NCBI RefSeq assembly: GCF_020400605.1
Contig: NZ_JAINRD010000014.1
Coordinates: 124,001 to 188,000, forward strand
Direction: 5' to 3'
Source of the DNA: Streptomyces aculeolatus
GTDB taxonomy: Bacteria > Actinomycetota > Actinomycetes > Streptomycetales > Streptomycetaceae
DNA: 64,000 bases
Part shown: positions 26,857-36,300 of the stretch, one piece after another
How the letters are laid out: each line of letters begins with the position of its first letter
Numbering within the stretch: position 1 is the stretch's first letter
Notes under the pieces: generated by a model
What the model was told of the DNA's origin: nothing
Database searches by the model: none
What the model saw: only the letters and a program-made list of their open reading frames with translations
Translations under genes and position numbers: made by a program

Positions 26857-27062
26857 TCAGCCTATGGGCCGGACGACTGGGACGCGCGACTCACGCCCCG
26901 CAGTCCACACGGCCTGGCCTCTGCGGGCGAGGACGTGGGAAGCGTTCCGGTCGGCATGCGCAACGACGCCGCACGGCCGGCAAGCGAATCGGGCCTGGGA
27001 GGTGCTGTTGCGGAGGAGTGGGCTGGGTCAACGAACACGAGTGGGACACCGGCCCGCCGCAC
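26857..27062 (-). pseudogene. Decayed TnpB fragment (IS200/IS605-type)
   Basis: Two minus-strand frames together encode the C-terminal end of an IS605-family TnpB. VRRAGVPLVFVDPAHSSAT (27062-27006) matches the segment before the zinc finger. After a frame change, ARFACRPCGVVAHADRNAS (to TGA at 26857) matches the second CxxC and the conserved HADxNA segment with the RuvC aspartate. The part that should carry the first CxxC is deleted. The element has lost its N-terminus and is inactive. Confidence 0.65.
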
Positions 27063-27155
27063 CTTGTGGACGAGTAGGGGTGAAGAAACCGGGCCACGGC
27101 GGCGGTCGACGGGTCCTCGGTACGGTCCGACTGACAGGCGGGGGAACGGGGGGCG

Positions 27156-28133
27156 TCAGCCCACCATCTCCTCCGTGAGGTTCGCCTCCGTGCCCGGGAC
27201 GCCCAGGTCGCCGGCCCGCTTGTCGGCCATCGCGAGCAGCCGGCGGATACGCCCCGCGACCGCGTCCTTCGTCAGCGGCGGGTCGGCGAGGGCGCCCAGC
27301 TCCTCCAGCGACGCCTGCTTGTGCTCCATGCGCAGCCGGCCGGCCGCCGCCAGGTGCTCCGGCACCTCGTCGCCGAGGATCTCCAGCGCCCGCTGCACCC
27401 GCGCACCGGCCGCGACCGCCGCGCGGGCGGAGCGGCGCAGGTTGGCGTCGTCGAAGTTGGCCAGCCGGTTGGCCGTGGCGCGCACCTCGCGGCGCATCCG
27501 CCGCTCCTCCCAGGCGAGCACCGACTCGTGCGCGCCGAGCCGGGTGAGCAGGGCGCCGATGGCGTCCCCGTCCCGTACGACCACGCGGTCCACGCCGCGC
27601 ACCTCGCGGGCCTTGGCGGGGATGCTGAGCCGGCGGGCGGCGCCGACCAGGGCGAGGGCCGCCTCCGGTCCCGGGCAGGTGACCTCCAGCGAGGAGGAGC
27701 GGCCGGGCTCGGTGAGCGAGCCGTGGGCGAGGAAGGCGCCGCGCCAGGCGGCCTCGGCGTCGCAGGTGGCGCCGGAGACGACCTGCGGGGGCAGCCCGCG
27801 GATGGGCCGGCCGCGGCCGTCGACCAGGCCCGTCTGCCGGGCCAGTTGCTCACCGCCGGCGACGACGCGGACCACGTACCGGCTGCTGCGGCGCAGCCCG
27901 CCGGGCGCCATGACGATCATCTCGGAGCCGTGGCCGAAGATCTCCAGGATGTCCTTCTTCAGCCGGCGCGCGGCGACCCCGGTGTCCAGCTCGGCCTCGA
28001 TCACGATCCGGCCGCTGACGAGGTGCAGCCCGCCGGCGAACCGCAACGTGGAGGAGACCTCCGCCTTGCGGCAGCACGTCCGGGTCACGGGGAGCCGCGA
28101 GATCTCGTCCTTCACCGCTGCCGTCATCGCCAT
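27156..28133 (-). CDS. whiA: Sporulation regulator WhiA
   Basis: A 325-residue WhiA, which controls sporulation septation with WhiB in Streptomyces. The N-terminal half is a degenerate LAGLIDADG fold (RKAEVSSTLRFAGGLHL ... AARRLKKDILEIFGHG) and the C-terminal half carries the helix-turn-helix (SLEELGALADPPLTKDAVAGRIRRLL). The C-terminus, LTEEMVG, ends a few residues earlier than I remember for S. coelicolor WhiA, next to the IS-scarred interval. The conventional ATG at 28133 overlaps yvcK by 10 bp; the third codon, ATG at 28127, gives an exact ATGA overlap and could be the true start. Confidence 0.95.
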   Translation of the reverse strand: MAMTAAVKDEISRLPVTRTCCRKAEVSSTLRFAGGLHLVSGRIVIEAELDTGVAARRLKKDILEIFGHGSEMIVMAPGGLRRSSRYVVRVVAGGEQLARQTGLVDGRGRPIRGLPPQVVSGATCDAEAAWRGAFLAHGSLTEPGRSSSLEVTCPGPEAALALVGAARRLSIPAKAREVRGVDRVVVRDGDAIGALLTRLGAHESVLAWEERRMRREVRATANRLANFDDANLRRSARAAVAAGARVQRALEILGDEVPEHLAAAGRLRMEHKQASLEELGALADPPLTKDAVAGRIRRLLAMADKRAGDLGVPGTEANLTEEMVG

Positions 28134-29158
28134 GGCCCGATCCTTCCATGCATCCGAAAAATACGGTCGTACGCGGCGGCCAGCAGCTCCGGATCGTGCC
28201 GGGGAGTCCCGTCGGTCCGCGCCACCGGCGCCAGCTCGACCGAGCCCTCAAGCTCTTTCGCAGCCTCGCGCAACCCGTCGCGCTCTGCCGCACCGGGCAC
28301 TGCATCCTTGTCGGCCAGCACCACGTCGAGGGCGAGTTTAGGGGCGTGTCGTCGCAAAACCTCCAAATGACGCCGCGGGGAAAATCCGTCCGTTTCCCCG
28401 GGCTGCGGGGCGAGGTTGAGGGAGAGGACCTTGCGGGCCTTGGTCTCCACCAGGGCCTCGCGCAGGTCGGGCACCAGCAGGTGCGGGATGACGGAGGAGA
28501 ACCAGGAGCCCGGGCCGAGCACCACCCAGTCCGCCTCCCGGACGGCCTCGACGGCGGCGGGGACGGCCGGCGGGTCGGCGGGCACCAGGTGGACCTGCTG
28601 CACCTCGCCGGGGGTGAGGGCCACGGTGGCCTGGCCGGCCACGGTGGTGACCTCCTCGGGCAGCTCCGGCGTGTGGCCGCGTACGTCGGCGCGCAGCTCC
28701 AGCGGCACCGCGGACATGGGCAGCACGCGGCCGTGCGCGCCCAGGAGCGTACCCACCAGGTCGAGGGCCGCGACATGGTCGCCGAGCTGCTCCCAGAGCG
28801 CGACGATCAGCAGATTGCCGACGGCGTGGTCGTGCAGCTCGCCCTGGCTGGTGAAGCGGTGCTGGATGACGCGGGACCAGGTCTGGCCCCAGTCGTCGTC
28901 GCCGCAGAGCGCCGCGAGCGCCTTGCGCAGGTCGCCCGGCGGCAGCACGCCCAGCTCGGCGCGGAGCCGCCCGGACGAGCCGCCGTCGTCGGCGACCGTG
29001 ACGACGGCGGTGAGATCGCCGGTGATCCGGCGCAGCGCGGCGAGGGAGGCCGACAGGCCCATCCCCCCGCCGAGCGCGACCACCTTCGGCTGCGAACCGG
29101 GCCTGCGGGCGCCCCGGCGGCGCAGCCGGAGGTTCCGGCCGCCGGCGATCCGGCTCAC
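28124..29158 (-). CDS. yvcK: YvcK/CofD-like gluconeogenesis factor
   Basis: A 344-residue protein of the YvcK (GlmR) family, which binds UDP-sugars and supports peptidoglycan precursor supply during gluconeogenic growth. The glycine-rich loop VVALGGGMGLSASLAALR and the signature ADDGGSSGRLRAELGVLPPGDLRKAL are clear. The start is a GTG at 29158, overlapping the rapZ stop (GTGA). About 20 basic residues (NLRLRRRGARRPGSQPK) precede the core. It belongs to the uvrC-rapZ-yvcK-whiA operon. Confidence 0.93.
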   Translation of the reverse strand: MSRIAGGRNLRLRRRGARRPGSQPKVVALGGGMGLSASLAALRRITGDLTAVVTVADDGGSSGRLRAELGVLPPGDLRKALAALCGDDDWGQTWSRVIQHRFTSQGELHDHAVGNLLIVALWEQLGDHVAALDLVGTLLGAHGRVLPMSAVPLELRADVRGHTPELPEEVTTVAGQATVALTPGEVQQVHLVPADPPAVPAAVEAVREADWVVLGPGSWFSSVIPHLLVPDLREALVETKARKVLSLNLAPQPGETDGFSPRRHLEVLRRHAPKLALDVVLADKDAVPGAAERDGLREAAKELEGSVELAPVARTDGTPRHDPELLAAAYDRIFRMHGRIGPWR

Positions 29159-30111
29159 TCGCGCCCCATGTCCCGGTGGACGACGACGGTCTCGATGCCG
29201 TCCGAGGCGAGCCGGCGGGCCAGCCGCTCGGACATCGCGACGGAGCGGTGCTTGCCGCCGGTGCAGCCGACGGCGATGGTCACGTACCGCTTGCCCTCGC
29301 GCCGGTAACCCTCGGTGACCAGATGCATCAGCTCCGCGTAGCCGTTGAGGAACTCCTTGGCGCCGGGCTGGTTGAACACGTACTGCGCGACGTCCTCGTT
29401 CAGCCCCGTGAACTGGCGCAGCTCGGGGACCCAGTGCGGGTTCGGCAGGAAGCGGCAGTCCACCACCAGGTCGGCGTCCACGGGCAGGCCGTACTTGTAG
29501 CCGAAGGACATCACCGTGGCGCGCAGCTCCGGCTCCTCGCCGCCGGCGAACTGGGCGTCCATCTTCGCGCGCAGCTCGTGCACGTTCAGGCTGGAGGTGT
29601 CGATCACCAGGTCGGCGTCGCCGCGCAGCTCGCGCAGCAGGTCGCGCTCGGCGGCGATGCCGTCGAGGATCGTGCCGTCGCCCTGCAGCGGGTGCGGGCG
29701 GCGTACCGACTCGAAGCGGGCCACCAGCGAGTTGTCCGACGCCTCCAGGAAGACGATGCGCCGGGGGACCTGCTTCTCCTTCAGGTCGGCCAGGGACTCC
29801 TTCAGATTGTCGAAGAAGCGCCGGCCGCGGACGTCCACGACGACCGCGATCCGCGCCACGTTCCCCTGCGAGCGGGCACCCAGCTCCACCATGGTGGGGA
29901 TGAGGGCGGGCGGCAGGTTGTCCACGACGAACCAGCCGAGGTCCTCCAGGCACTTCGCGGCAGTGCTCCGGCCGGCGCCCGACATCCCGGAGATGATCAC
30001 CAGCTCCGGGATGCCCGCCTGCGCGGAGTCACCCGTCTCGCCCGGCCCGGAGGCCAGGTCACCCGTGGTCACGGCGGTCTCGTCCGTCTCGTCTGTCCCG
30101 TTGTCGTTCAT
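29155..30111 (-). CDS. rapZ: RapZ/YvcJ-family nucleotide-binding protein
   Basis: A 318-residue P-loop protein. Walker A is IISGMSGAGRSTAAKCLEDLG, in which arginine replaces the usual lysine of GKS/T, a common feature of the family. The C-terminal domain has YKYGLPVDADLVVDCRFLPNP and AVGCTGGKHRSVAMSERLA, the conserved RapZ sugar-phosphate site. In E. coli RapZ guides RNase E to GlmZ; in Gram-positive bacteria the role is less clear. An acidic, threonine-rich stretch of about 30 residues precedes the core. It lies between uvrC (18-bp gap) and yvcK (overlap). Confidence 0.93.
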   Translation of the reverse strand: MNDNGTDETDETAVTTGDLASGPGETGDSAQAGIPELVIISGMSGAGRSTAAKCLEDLGWFVVDNLPPALIPTMVELGARSQGNVARIAVVVDVRGRRFFDNLKESLADLKEKQVPRRIVFLEASDNSLVARFESVRRPHPLQGDGTILDGIAAERDLLRELRGDADLVIDTSSLNVHELRAKMDAQFAGGEEPELRATVMSFGYKYGLPVDADLVVDCRFLPNPHWVPELRQFTGLNEDVAQYVFNQPGAKEFLNGYAELMHLVTEGYRREGKRYVTIAVGCTGGKHRSVAMSERLARRLASDGIETVVVHRDMGRE

Positions 30112-30129
30112 CGCTCTGTCCCCCGGTCC

Positions 30130-32205
30130 TCACTCGTCCATGATCTCTCCGGTGGCCGTATTCACCGCCGGCGCGGCCGGTGCCGCCTGCGCAAGGGTCG
30201 CGGCGATGTTTTCGGCCGTCTTGCGGCCGATGCCGGGAACCTCACAGATTTGATCAATAGTCGCAGCTCTGAGCCGTTTCACCGAACCGAAGTGCTTCAG
30301 CAGGGCCCGGCGGCGGCTCTCCCCCAGGCCCGGCACGTCGTCCAGCGGTCCGGCCTTCATGCTCTTGGCCCGCTTCTTGCGCTGGTAGGCGATGGCGAAG
30401 CGGTGGGCCTCGTCCCGTACGCGCTGCAGCATGTACAGGCCCTCGCTGCTGCGCGGCAGGATCACGGGGTCGTCGCTGTCGGGCAGCCAGACCTCTTCGA
30501 GGCGCTTGGCCAGGCCCACGACGGCCACGTCGTCCACGCCCAGCTCGCGCAGGGCCCGCTTGGCGGCGGCGACCTGCGGCTGCCCGCCGTCGACGACCAC
30601 GAGCTGGGGCGGGTACGCGAACTTCTTGGGCCGCCCGGTGTCCGGGTCCCGCCCTGCCGGTCCGCCGGCGCCGGCGTCCGCGCCCGTCCCGGTGTCCGCG
30701 TCGGTGTCCGCGTGCACGTCCAGGTCCACGACCGTGTCCGGGTGCGCGGCCCGGCCGCGCTCCGCGGCGGCCTCGGCCTCGGGATCGCCCCACTCCCCCG
30801 TCTTCTGCTTCTCCTGCACGTATCGCCGGAACCTGCGGGTGACCACCTCGTGCATCGCGCGCACGTCGTCCTGGCCGGTGAAGCCCTTGATCTCGAAGCG
30901 GCGGTACTCGCTCTTGCGGGCGAGGCCGTCCTCGAAGACGACCATGGAGCCGACGACGTCGTCGCCCTGGAGGTGGGAGATGTCGTAGCACTCGATGCGC
31001 AGCGGCGCCGAGTCCAGCTCCAGCGCCTCGGCGATCTCCTCCAGCGCCCGGGAGCGGGTGGTCAGGTCGGAGGCGCGCTTCGTCTTGTGCAGGGCGAGGG
31101 CCTGCTGCGCGTTCCGCGCGACCGTGGCGAGCAGGTCCTTCTTGTCGCCGCGCTGCGGCACCCGCAGGTCCACCCGGGCCCCGCGGCGCTCGGTCAGCCA
31201 CTCCCGTACCGGCCCGGCCGGCTGCGGCAGCGCCGGGACCAGCACCTCGCGCGGGATGCCTTCGGCCTGCTCGTCGCCGTAGAGCTGCTGGAGCGCGTGC
31301 TCCACCAGGCCGGCGGTGTCCACGGCCTCCACCCGGTCGGTGACCCAGCCCCGCTGGCCGCGGACCCGGCCGCCGCGGACGTGGAAGATCTGCACCGCCG
31401 CCTCCAGCTCGTCCTCGGCCAGGGCGACGAGGTCGGCGTCGGTGGCGTCGGCGAGGACGACCGCGTTCTTCTCCATGGCGCTCTTCAGCGCCCCTATGTC
31501 GTCCCGCAGCCGCGCGGCCTTCTCGTACTCCATCTCCTCCGCGGCCTCGTGCATCTGCCGCTCCAGCCGCTTCAGGTACGTCCCCGTGCGGCCCGCCATG
31601 AAGTCGCAGAACTCCTCGGCCAGCTCCCGGTGCTCCGCGGCCGTGACCCGGCCGACGCAGGGCGCGGAGCACTTGCCGATGTACCCCAGCAGACAGGGGC
31701 GGCCGATCTGCGCGCTGCGCTTGAACACCCCGGCGGAGCAGGTCCGCACGGGAAACGCACGCAGCATCAGGTCGACGGTCTCGCGGATGGCCCAGGCGTG
31801 CGCGTACGGCCCGAAGTAGCGCACGCCCTTGCGCTTGGGCCCGCGCATGACCTGCACCCGCGGGAACTCCTCGTTGAGCGTCACGGCGAGGGACGGATAG
31901 CTCTTGTCGTCCCGGTACTTGACGTTGAACCGGGGGTCGTACTCCTTGATCCAGGTGTACTCCAGCTGGAGCGCCTCGACCTCCGTGGCCACCACGGTCC
32001 ACTCCACCGACGCGGCGGTGGTGACCATCGTGGCCGTGCGCTGGTGCAGCCCGGCGAGATCCTGGAAGTACGACGAGAGCCGCTGCCGCAGGCTCTTCGC
32101 CTTGCCCACGTAGATGACCCGGCCGTGCTCGTCCCGGAACCTGTAGACCCCCGGAGAGTCGGGAATCTGCCCGGGCTTGGGACGGTAACTGGACGGATCG
32201 GCCAT
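30130..32205 (-). CDS. uvrC: Excinuclease ABC subunit UvrC
   Basis: A 691-residue UvrC, the dual-incision nuclease of excision repair. In order: GIY-YIG domain (SPGVYRFRDEHGRVIYVGKA), UVR motif (EEMEYEKAARLRDDI), RNase H-like domain (RIECYDISHLQGDDVVGSMVVF) and a C-terminal helix-hairpin-helix pair (PGLGESRRRALLKHFGS, PGIGRKTAENIAATL). An acidic Asp/Thr/Gly/Ala-rich insertion (VHADTDADTGTGADAG, near residue 500) interrupts the RNase H-like part before QLVVVDGG. The ATG at 32205 is chosen because family homology begins there; the frame is open far upstream. It is the first gene of the whiA operon. Confidence 0.95.
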   Translation of the reverse strand: MADPSSYRPKPGQIPDSPGVYRFRDEHGRVIYVGKAKSLRQRLSSYFQDLAGLHQRTATMVTTAASVEWTVVATEVEALQLEYTWIKEYDPRFNVKYRDDKSYPSLAVTLNEEFPRVQVMRGPKRKGVRYFGPYAHAWAIRETVDLMLRAFPVRTCSAGVFKRSAQIGRPCLLGYIGKCSAPCVGRVTAAEHRELAEEFCDFMAGRTGTYLKRLERQMHEAAEEMEYEKAARLRDDIGALKSAMEKNAVVLADATDADLVALAEDELEAAVQIFHVRGGRVRGQRGWVTDRVEAVDTAGLVEHALQQLYGDEQAEGIPREVLVPALPQPAGPVREWLTERRGARVDLRVPQRGDKKDLLATVARNAQQALALHKTKRASDLTTRSRALEEIAEALELDSAPLRIECYDISHLQGDDVVGSMVVFEDGLARKSEYRRFEIKGFTGQDDVRAMHEVVTRRFRRYVQEKQKTGEWGDPEAEAAAERGRAAHPDTVVDLDVHADTDADTGTGADAGAGGPAGRDPDTGRPKKFAYPPQLVVVDGGQPQVAAAKRALRELGVDDVAVVGLAKRLEEVWLPDSDDPVILPRSSEGLYMLQRVRDEAHRFAIAYQRKKRAKSMKAGPLDDVPGLGESRRRALLKHFGSVKRLRAATIDQICEVPGIGRKTAENIAATLAQAAPAAPAVNTATGEIMDE

Positions 32206-32358
32206 GGTCCCCACCCTACTGTCGCCCACTGACGCCGGACCGCTTGTCCACAGCCGTGTACCGAGCCCGCGACAGTCCGGTGACCGTATGGTCGCCGGGG
32301 CGTGCCCGTGTTGCCTTCCGGGGACCTGTGGACAGCGGTCGGACCGTACGCTGGGCAC

Positions 32359-33303
32359 ATGATCGTGGTTGGCGGAGAGGCTCTGATCGATCTCGTACCG
32401 GCCGGGGGCGGAGGCGTACTGCCCGCGCTGCAGCCCGTGCGCGGTGGCGGGCCGTACAACACCGCGGTGGCGCTGGGCCGGCTCGGGGCCCCCGTGGCGT
32501 TCGCCTCGCGGGTGTCGACCGACGCCTTCGGGGCGGCGCTGATGGCGGGGCTGGAGGCGGCGGGGGTCGACACCGGCCTCGTGCAGCGGGGGGCGGAGCC
32601 CACGACGCTCGCCGTCGCCGACGTCAGCCCGGACGGGTCCGCGGGCTTCCGCTTCTACGCCGAGGGCACGGCCGACCGGCTGTTCCGGGCGCCGGACGCG
32701 CTGCCCGCCGGGGTCCGGGCGCTGGCGGTGGGGACGTGCTCGCTGGTGCTGGAGCCGGGGGCGACCGCGTACGAGACGCTGCTGAAGCGGGCCGCCGCGG
32801 ACGGGTTGTTCACGCTCCTCGACCCGAACATCCGGGCCGGGCTCATCACCGACGCCGACGCCTACCGCGCCCGCTTCCGCTCCTGGCTGCCGCACGTGGC
32901 GCTGCTCAAGCTGTCGGTGGAGGACGCGCAGTGGCTCGCCGGCGGGCGGCCGTGGGCCGAGGCGCTGCCGGAGTGGCTCGCGGCGGGGCCGCGGGCGGCA
33001 GTGCTGACCCGCGGCGGCGAAGGGCTGACGGCGGTGCTCGCGCAGGGCCTTCAGCGGTACGACGTGCCGGCGCCGCCGGTCCGCGTCGTGGACACGATCG
33101 GCGCGGGCGACACCGTCAACGCTGCGCTGCTGCACTGGTTCGACGCCCACGACGCCCTGGCGCCCGGCGCCCTCGCCGGCCTCGACCCCGCCGGCTGGCG
33201 CGCGGCCCTCGGCCACGCCGCCCGCGCGGCAGCGATCACCTGCTCCCGCGCGGGCGCCGAGCCGCCGTACGCGGCGGAGCTGGCGGAGTTCACGGACGAC
33301 TGA
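32359..33303 (+). CDS. PfkB-family carbohydrate kinase (fructokinase-like)
   Basis: A 314-residue ribokinase-fold sugar kinase. The N-terminal GGEALIDLVP, the substrate-site RGGGPYNTAVALGRLG and the catalytic VVDTIGAGDTVNAALL (anion hole and base aspartate) are all intact. It resembles fructokinases but the sugar is not certain. The start is the ATG at 32359. It is divergent from uvrC with about 150 bp between, and no transporter or isomerase gene is beside it. Confidence 0.88.
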   Translation: MIVVGGEALIDLVPAGGGGVLPALQPVRGGGPYNTAVALGRLGAPVAFASRVSTDAFGAALMAGLEAAGVDTGLVQRGAEPTTLAVADVSPDGSAGFRFYAEGTADRLFRAPDALPAGVRALAVGTCSLVLEPGATAYETLLKRAAADGLFTLLDPNIRAGLITDADAYRARFRSWLPHVALLKLSVEDAQWLAGGRPWAEALPEWLAAGPRAAVLTRGGEGLTAVLAQGLQRYDVPAPPVRVVDTIGAGDTVNAALLHWFDAHDALAPGALAGLDPAGWRAALGHAARAAAITCSRAGAEPPYAAELAEFTDD

Positions 33304-33325
33304 CCCGCGGCGGCACGGCCGCGGG
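33304..33325. terminator. Hairpin between convergent kinase and glycosidase genes
   Basis: CCCGCGGC (33304-33311) and GCCGCGGG (33318-33325) form a perfect 8-bp stem with a 6-nt loop immediately after the kinase stop codon, in the 64-bp space before the convergent gene ends. It probably serves both directions. Confidence 0.55.
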
Positions 33326-33367
33326 GCCGGAGAGCCCCGCGACCGACCGCCCCGCTGCCGGGTGCCG

Positions 33368-36300
33368 TCAGCGGGTGACCGTGATCCGGTCCCCCCCGGT
33401 GACGCCGTTGACCGTCGCCGTCAGGGTGACCGTCCCGGGGCGCAGCCCCGTCACCTCGCCGGTGGCCGGGTCGTACGCCGCGATGTCACCCCGGTCCGCC
33501 GAGCGCGGCGGCCCGATGTGCAGCCGGTCCGTACCGGACCAGTCCGCGCTGACCGGCCACGCCACCGGCACCTGCCGCGCGCCCTGCGCGAGGGACGCCG
33601 TCGCCGCCGCCGAGCGGCCCACGCGGACCTCCTCGGGCGCGGCCACGGCCAGCGTGTCCACGTGCGGCCGGGTCTGCACGGAGACCCAGTCGGGCAGCCC
33701 GCGGTGGGGCGCGTTCCGCGCCTGCTGCTGCTCGCCGCGCGACACCTCGTCGACGCCGATCAGCGACCAGCCGGAGAACCCGCCCTCGCCGGGCGGGGTG
33801 GCCGGGGCCTTCCCGGAGTTGCCGTTGATCAGGTACGGCACCCCGTCGACGTGCTCGGCGTGGAACGTGCCGACGTGCCCGCCGACGAACGCCGCGCCCT
33901 TGCCCGTACGCGCCCGGAAGTCCGCCAGCCAGTCCTCCAGCACCCGCGCCTCCTTGCGGTCGCTGAGCTGGCTGGCGCGCTGCGCGGTCGGGTCCCGCGG
34001 CGGGACGTGCTGGACGACGGTCACCGAGTCCACCGACGGGTCCTTCGCCGCCGCCTCCAACTGCCGCTTGACCTCGGCGATCTGCGCGTAGCCGCCGCCG
34101 CGGAGCGTCAGCGAGGAGGTGTCGAGGGTCAGGAAGCGGGTGCCCTTGTGGTCGAACGTCCGCTGCGCGGGTCCGAACTCGGCGACGAAGTTGGCGACGG
34201 AGCCGCCCATCACCTCGTGGTTGCCCGGCACGTAGTACCAGGGCACGGCGTCGCCCAGCTCCTCCTCCAGTATCCCGCGGGCGAGCGTCAGGTCCTCGGG
34301 CGAACCCTCGTCGACCAGGTCGCCGTTGACGATGAGGAAGTCCGGCCGGGCCGCCCTGATCTCCTGGAGGGTGCGCCGGGTCTGCCGGACTATCGGGCTG
34401 TCCGGCTCACGGGCGACGAACTGCGCGTCGGACATCACCGCGTACTGCCAGTCCCGGTCCGCCGTCTCGCCGCCGGAGTCGATCAGCGGGTCGCGGTGGG
34501 CGGGCGTGCGCGGCAGGTCGACCCCGGGCGGGCTCTGCGCGGTCAGGCCGTCTATGACGACCTCGCTGCTGTACTGGCTGGTGGGCTTGGCCTCCGCGAG
34601 GTAGAAGCGGAAGACGGACAGGGGGTACTGCGTGCCCTCCGGGACCTGGAAGACGACCTGCTTCCAGCCCTGCCAGGTGACGTAGTCGCCGCGGAGCACG
34701 AGGTCGGCGCCCGCGCCGTCCTTGAGCTGCAGCGACGGCCAGGCGCCCTTGCCGTCGCCCTTGATCCACAGCCCGAAGCTCAGCGGCTGGCCGGGGATGG
34801 CGATGCGCTGCGGTGGCGTGACGTACGCGGCGCGGGTGGCGGTGGACTGGGAGAAGTCGTACGTGATCTTCATCCCGGCGCCCGTGTGGCCCTCGGGTTC
34901 CGGGGCCAGCGAGCCGGTGGCTCGGGCCGTGGAGAAGGTCCAGTCGGCGGCGTTCTCGAAGTCCGCCAGCTCCGTCTCGGTGAGCCCGACGGTGAGCGCG
35001 ACGTGCGTGGTCCTGCCCTGCACGGTCGCCTTGAGCACGCCGGAGGCCGTCGGTTCGGTGGTGCGGGCGCGTACGGTGAAGCCGCCGCTGCGCGCGTCCG
35101 GGGCGATGTCGAAGAGCGCGCGGTCGTAGTCGAGGCGTACGTCCGCGGGGTCGACGGGTGCGCTGGTGCCGTGGGCGTCGCGGCCGACGATGCCGAAGGC
35201 GGCCTCGTCCGCCGGGTCGGCGAGGCCGACGCGCTCGCTGGTGGGCGTGATCTGCTCCAGCCGGTCCAGGACGGTCAGTTCGACGCTCCCGGACGCGCCG
35301 CCGCGCCGGGCGGTGACCTCCGCGGTGCCGCCGCGGCGGGCCGTGAACGTACCGTCGCCGTCGACGCCGCCGATGTCGCCCCGGTTGCTGGACCACGACG
35401 GGCGGCCGGGCGCGGGGCCGTACGTCTCGTCGTAGCCGGCGGCGTCGAGGTCGCGGGTCAGGCCCGGGAAGACGCGGTCGGGGTGGCCGCCGGGCACCGG
35501 GTCGACGCCGGGCGCGAGCTTCGGGTCGGCGGCGGTGGTGACGCGGAAGTCCTTGAGCTTGCCGCTGCCGCCGGGGGCGGTGAACGCCAGGCCGTTGGGG
35601 ACCTCCCGCTCCTCGCCGTCGGACGGCGAGTTCTCCACGAACCGCTCGTCGGAGCCGGGGGCGCGGGCCACGAGGGTGGAGGAGCCGCCGCCGTCGAGGT
35701 TCAGCGCGTCGTACGCGCCGAGGGCGTCCATCATCCTGGCCAGCTGCGTGAGCGTGACGCCGCCGGCGTCCGCCTGGCGGCCGTCGACGGTCAGCACGTG
35801 CATGGTGCCGCCGTCCTTGGAGAAGCCGACCGCGGTGCGGGGGGCGGCGGTGTTGTTGGGCTTGCCCTCCCAGTCCTGCGGGACGCCGTCCTCGACGAGG
35901 ACGCCGCGCCCGCCGACGGCGGTACGGGGCACGGGGCCGCCGTCGCCGGTGCGGACGTCGTACTCCACCTGCACCGCGTCGCCCTGTGAGAGCTGGGCGA
36001 GGATCTTGGCGCCGGTGTCGCGGCCGACGAGCACCGTGGTGCCTTCGGCTATCGCGCCCTTCCCGGGCCCCGCGGTCACCTCGGCGACCTTGCCGTCCCG
36101 CACGGCGACCTCGGTGACCTCGGTGGCGCCGTCGACCGTCAGGGCGCGGTCGGCCTCGCCCCACCGGGCGTTGTACGCGCCGATGCCGTCCGCGGGGACG
36201 TTGGCGGCGTTGTGGCCGCCGAGGGGGTGCGTGCCGTCGGGGAGGGTGAGGGTGCCGTCGAAGTACAGGTCGAGCACGCGGCCCGCCTGGTCGGGGCCGA

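Noticed and set aside
26806..28341. 511-codon plus-strand frame over the gap-whiA interval and whiA
   Set aside because: It runs antisense through whiA and across the decayed IS region; no conserved motif and wrong codon-position bias.
32244..34091. Long plus-strand frame spanning the PfkB-type kinase and beyond
   Set aside because: It is out of frame with the kinase, whose catalytic motifs lie in the 32359-33303 frame.
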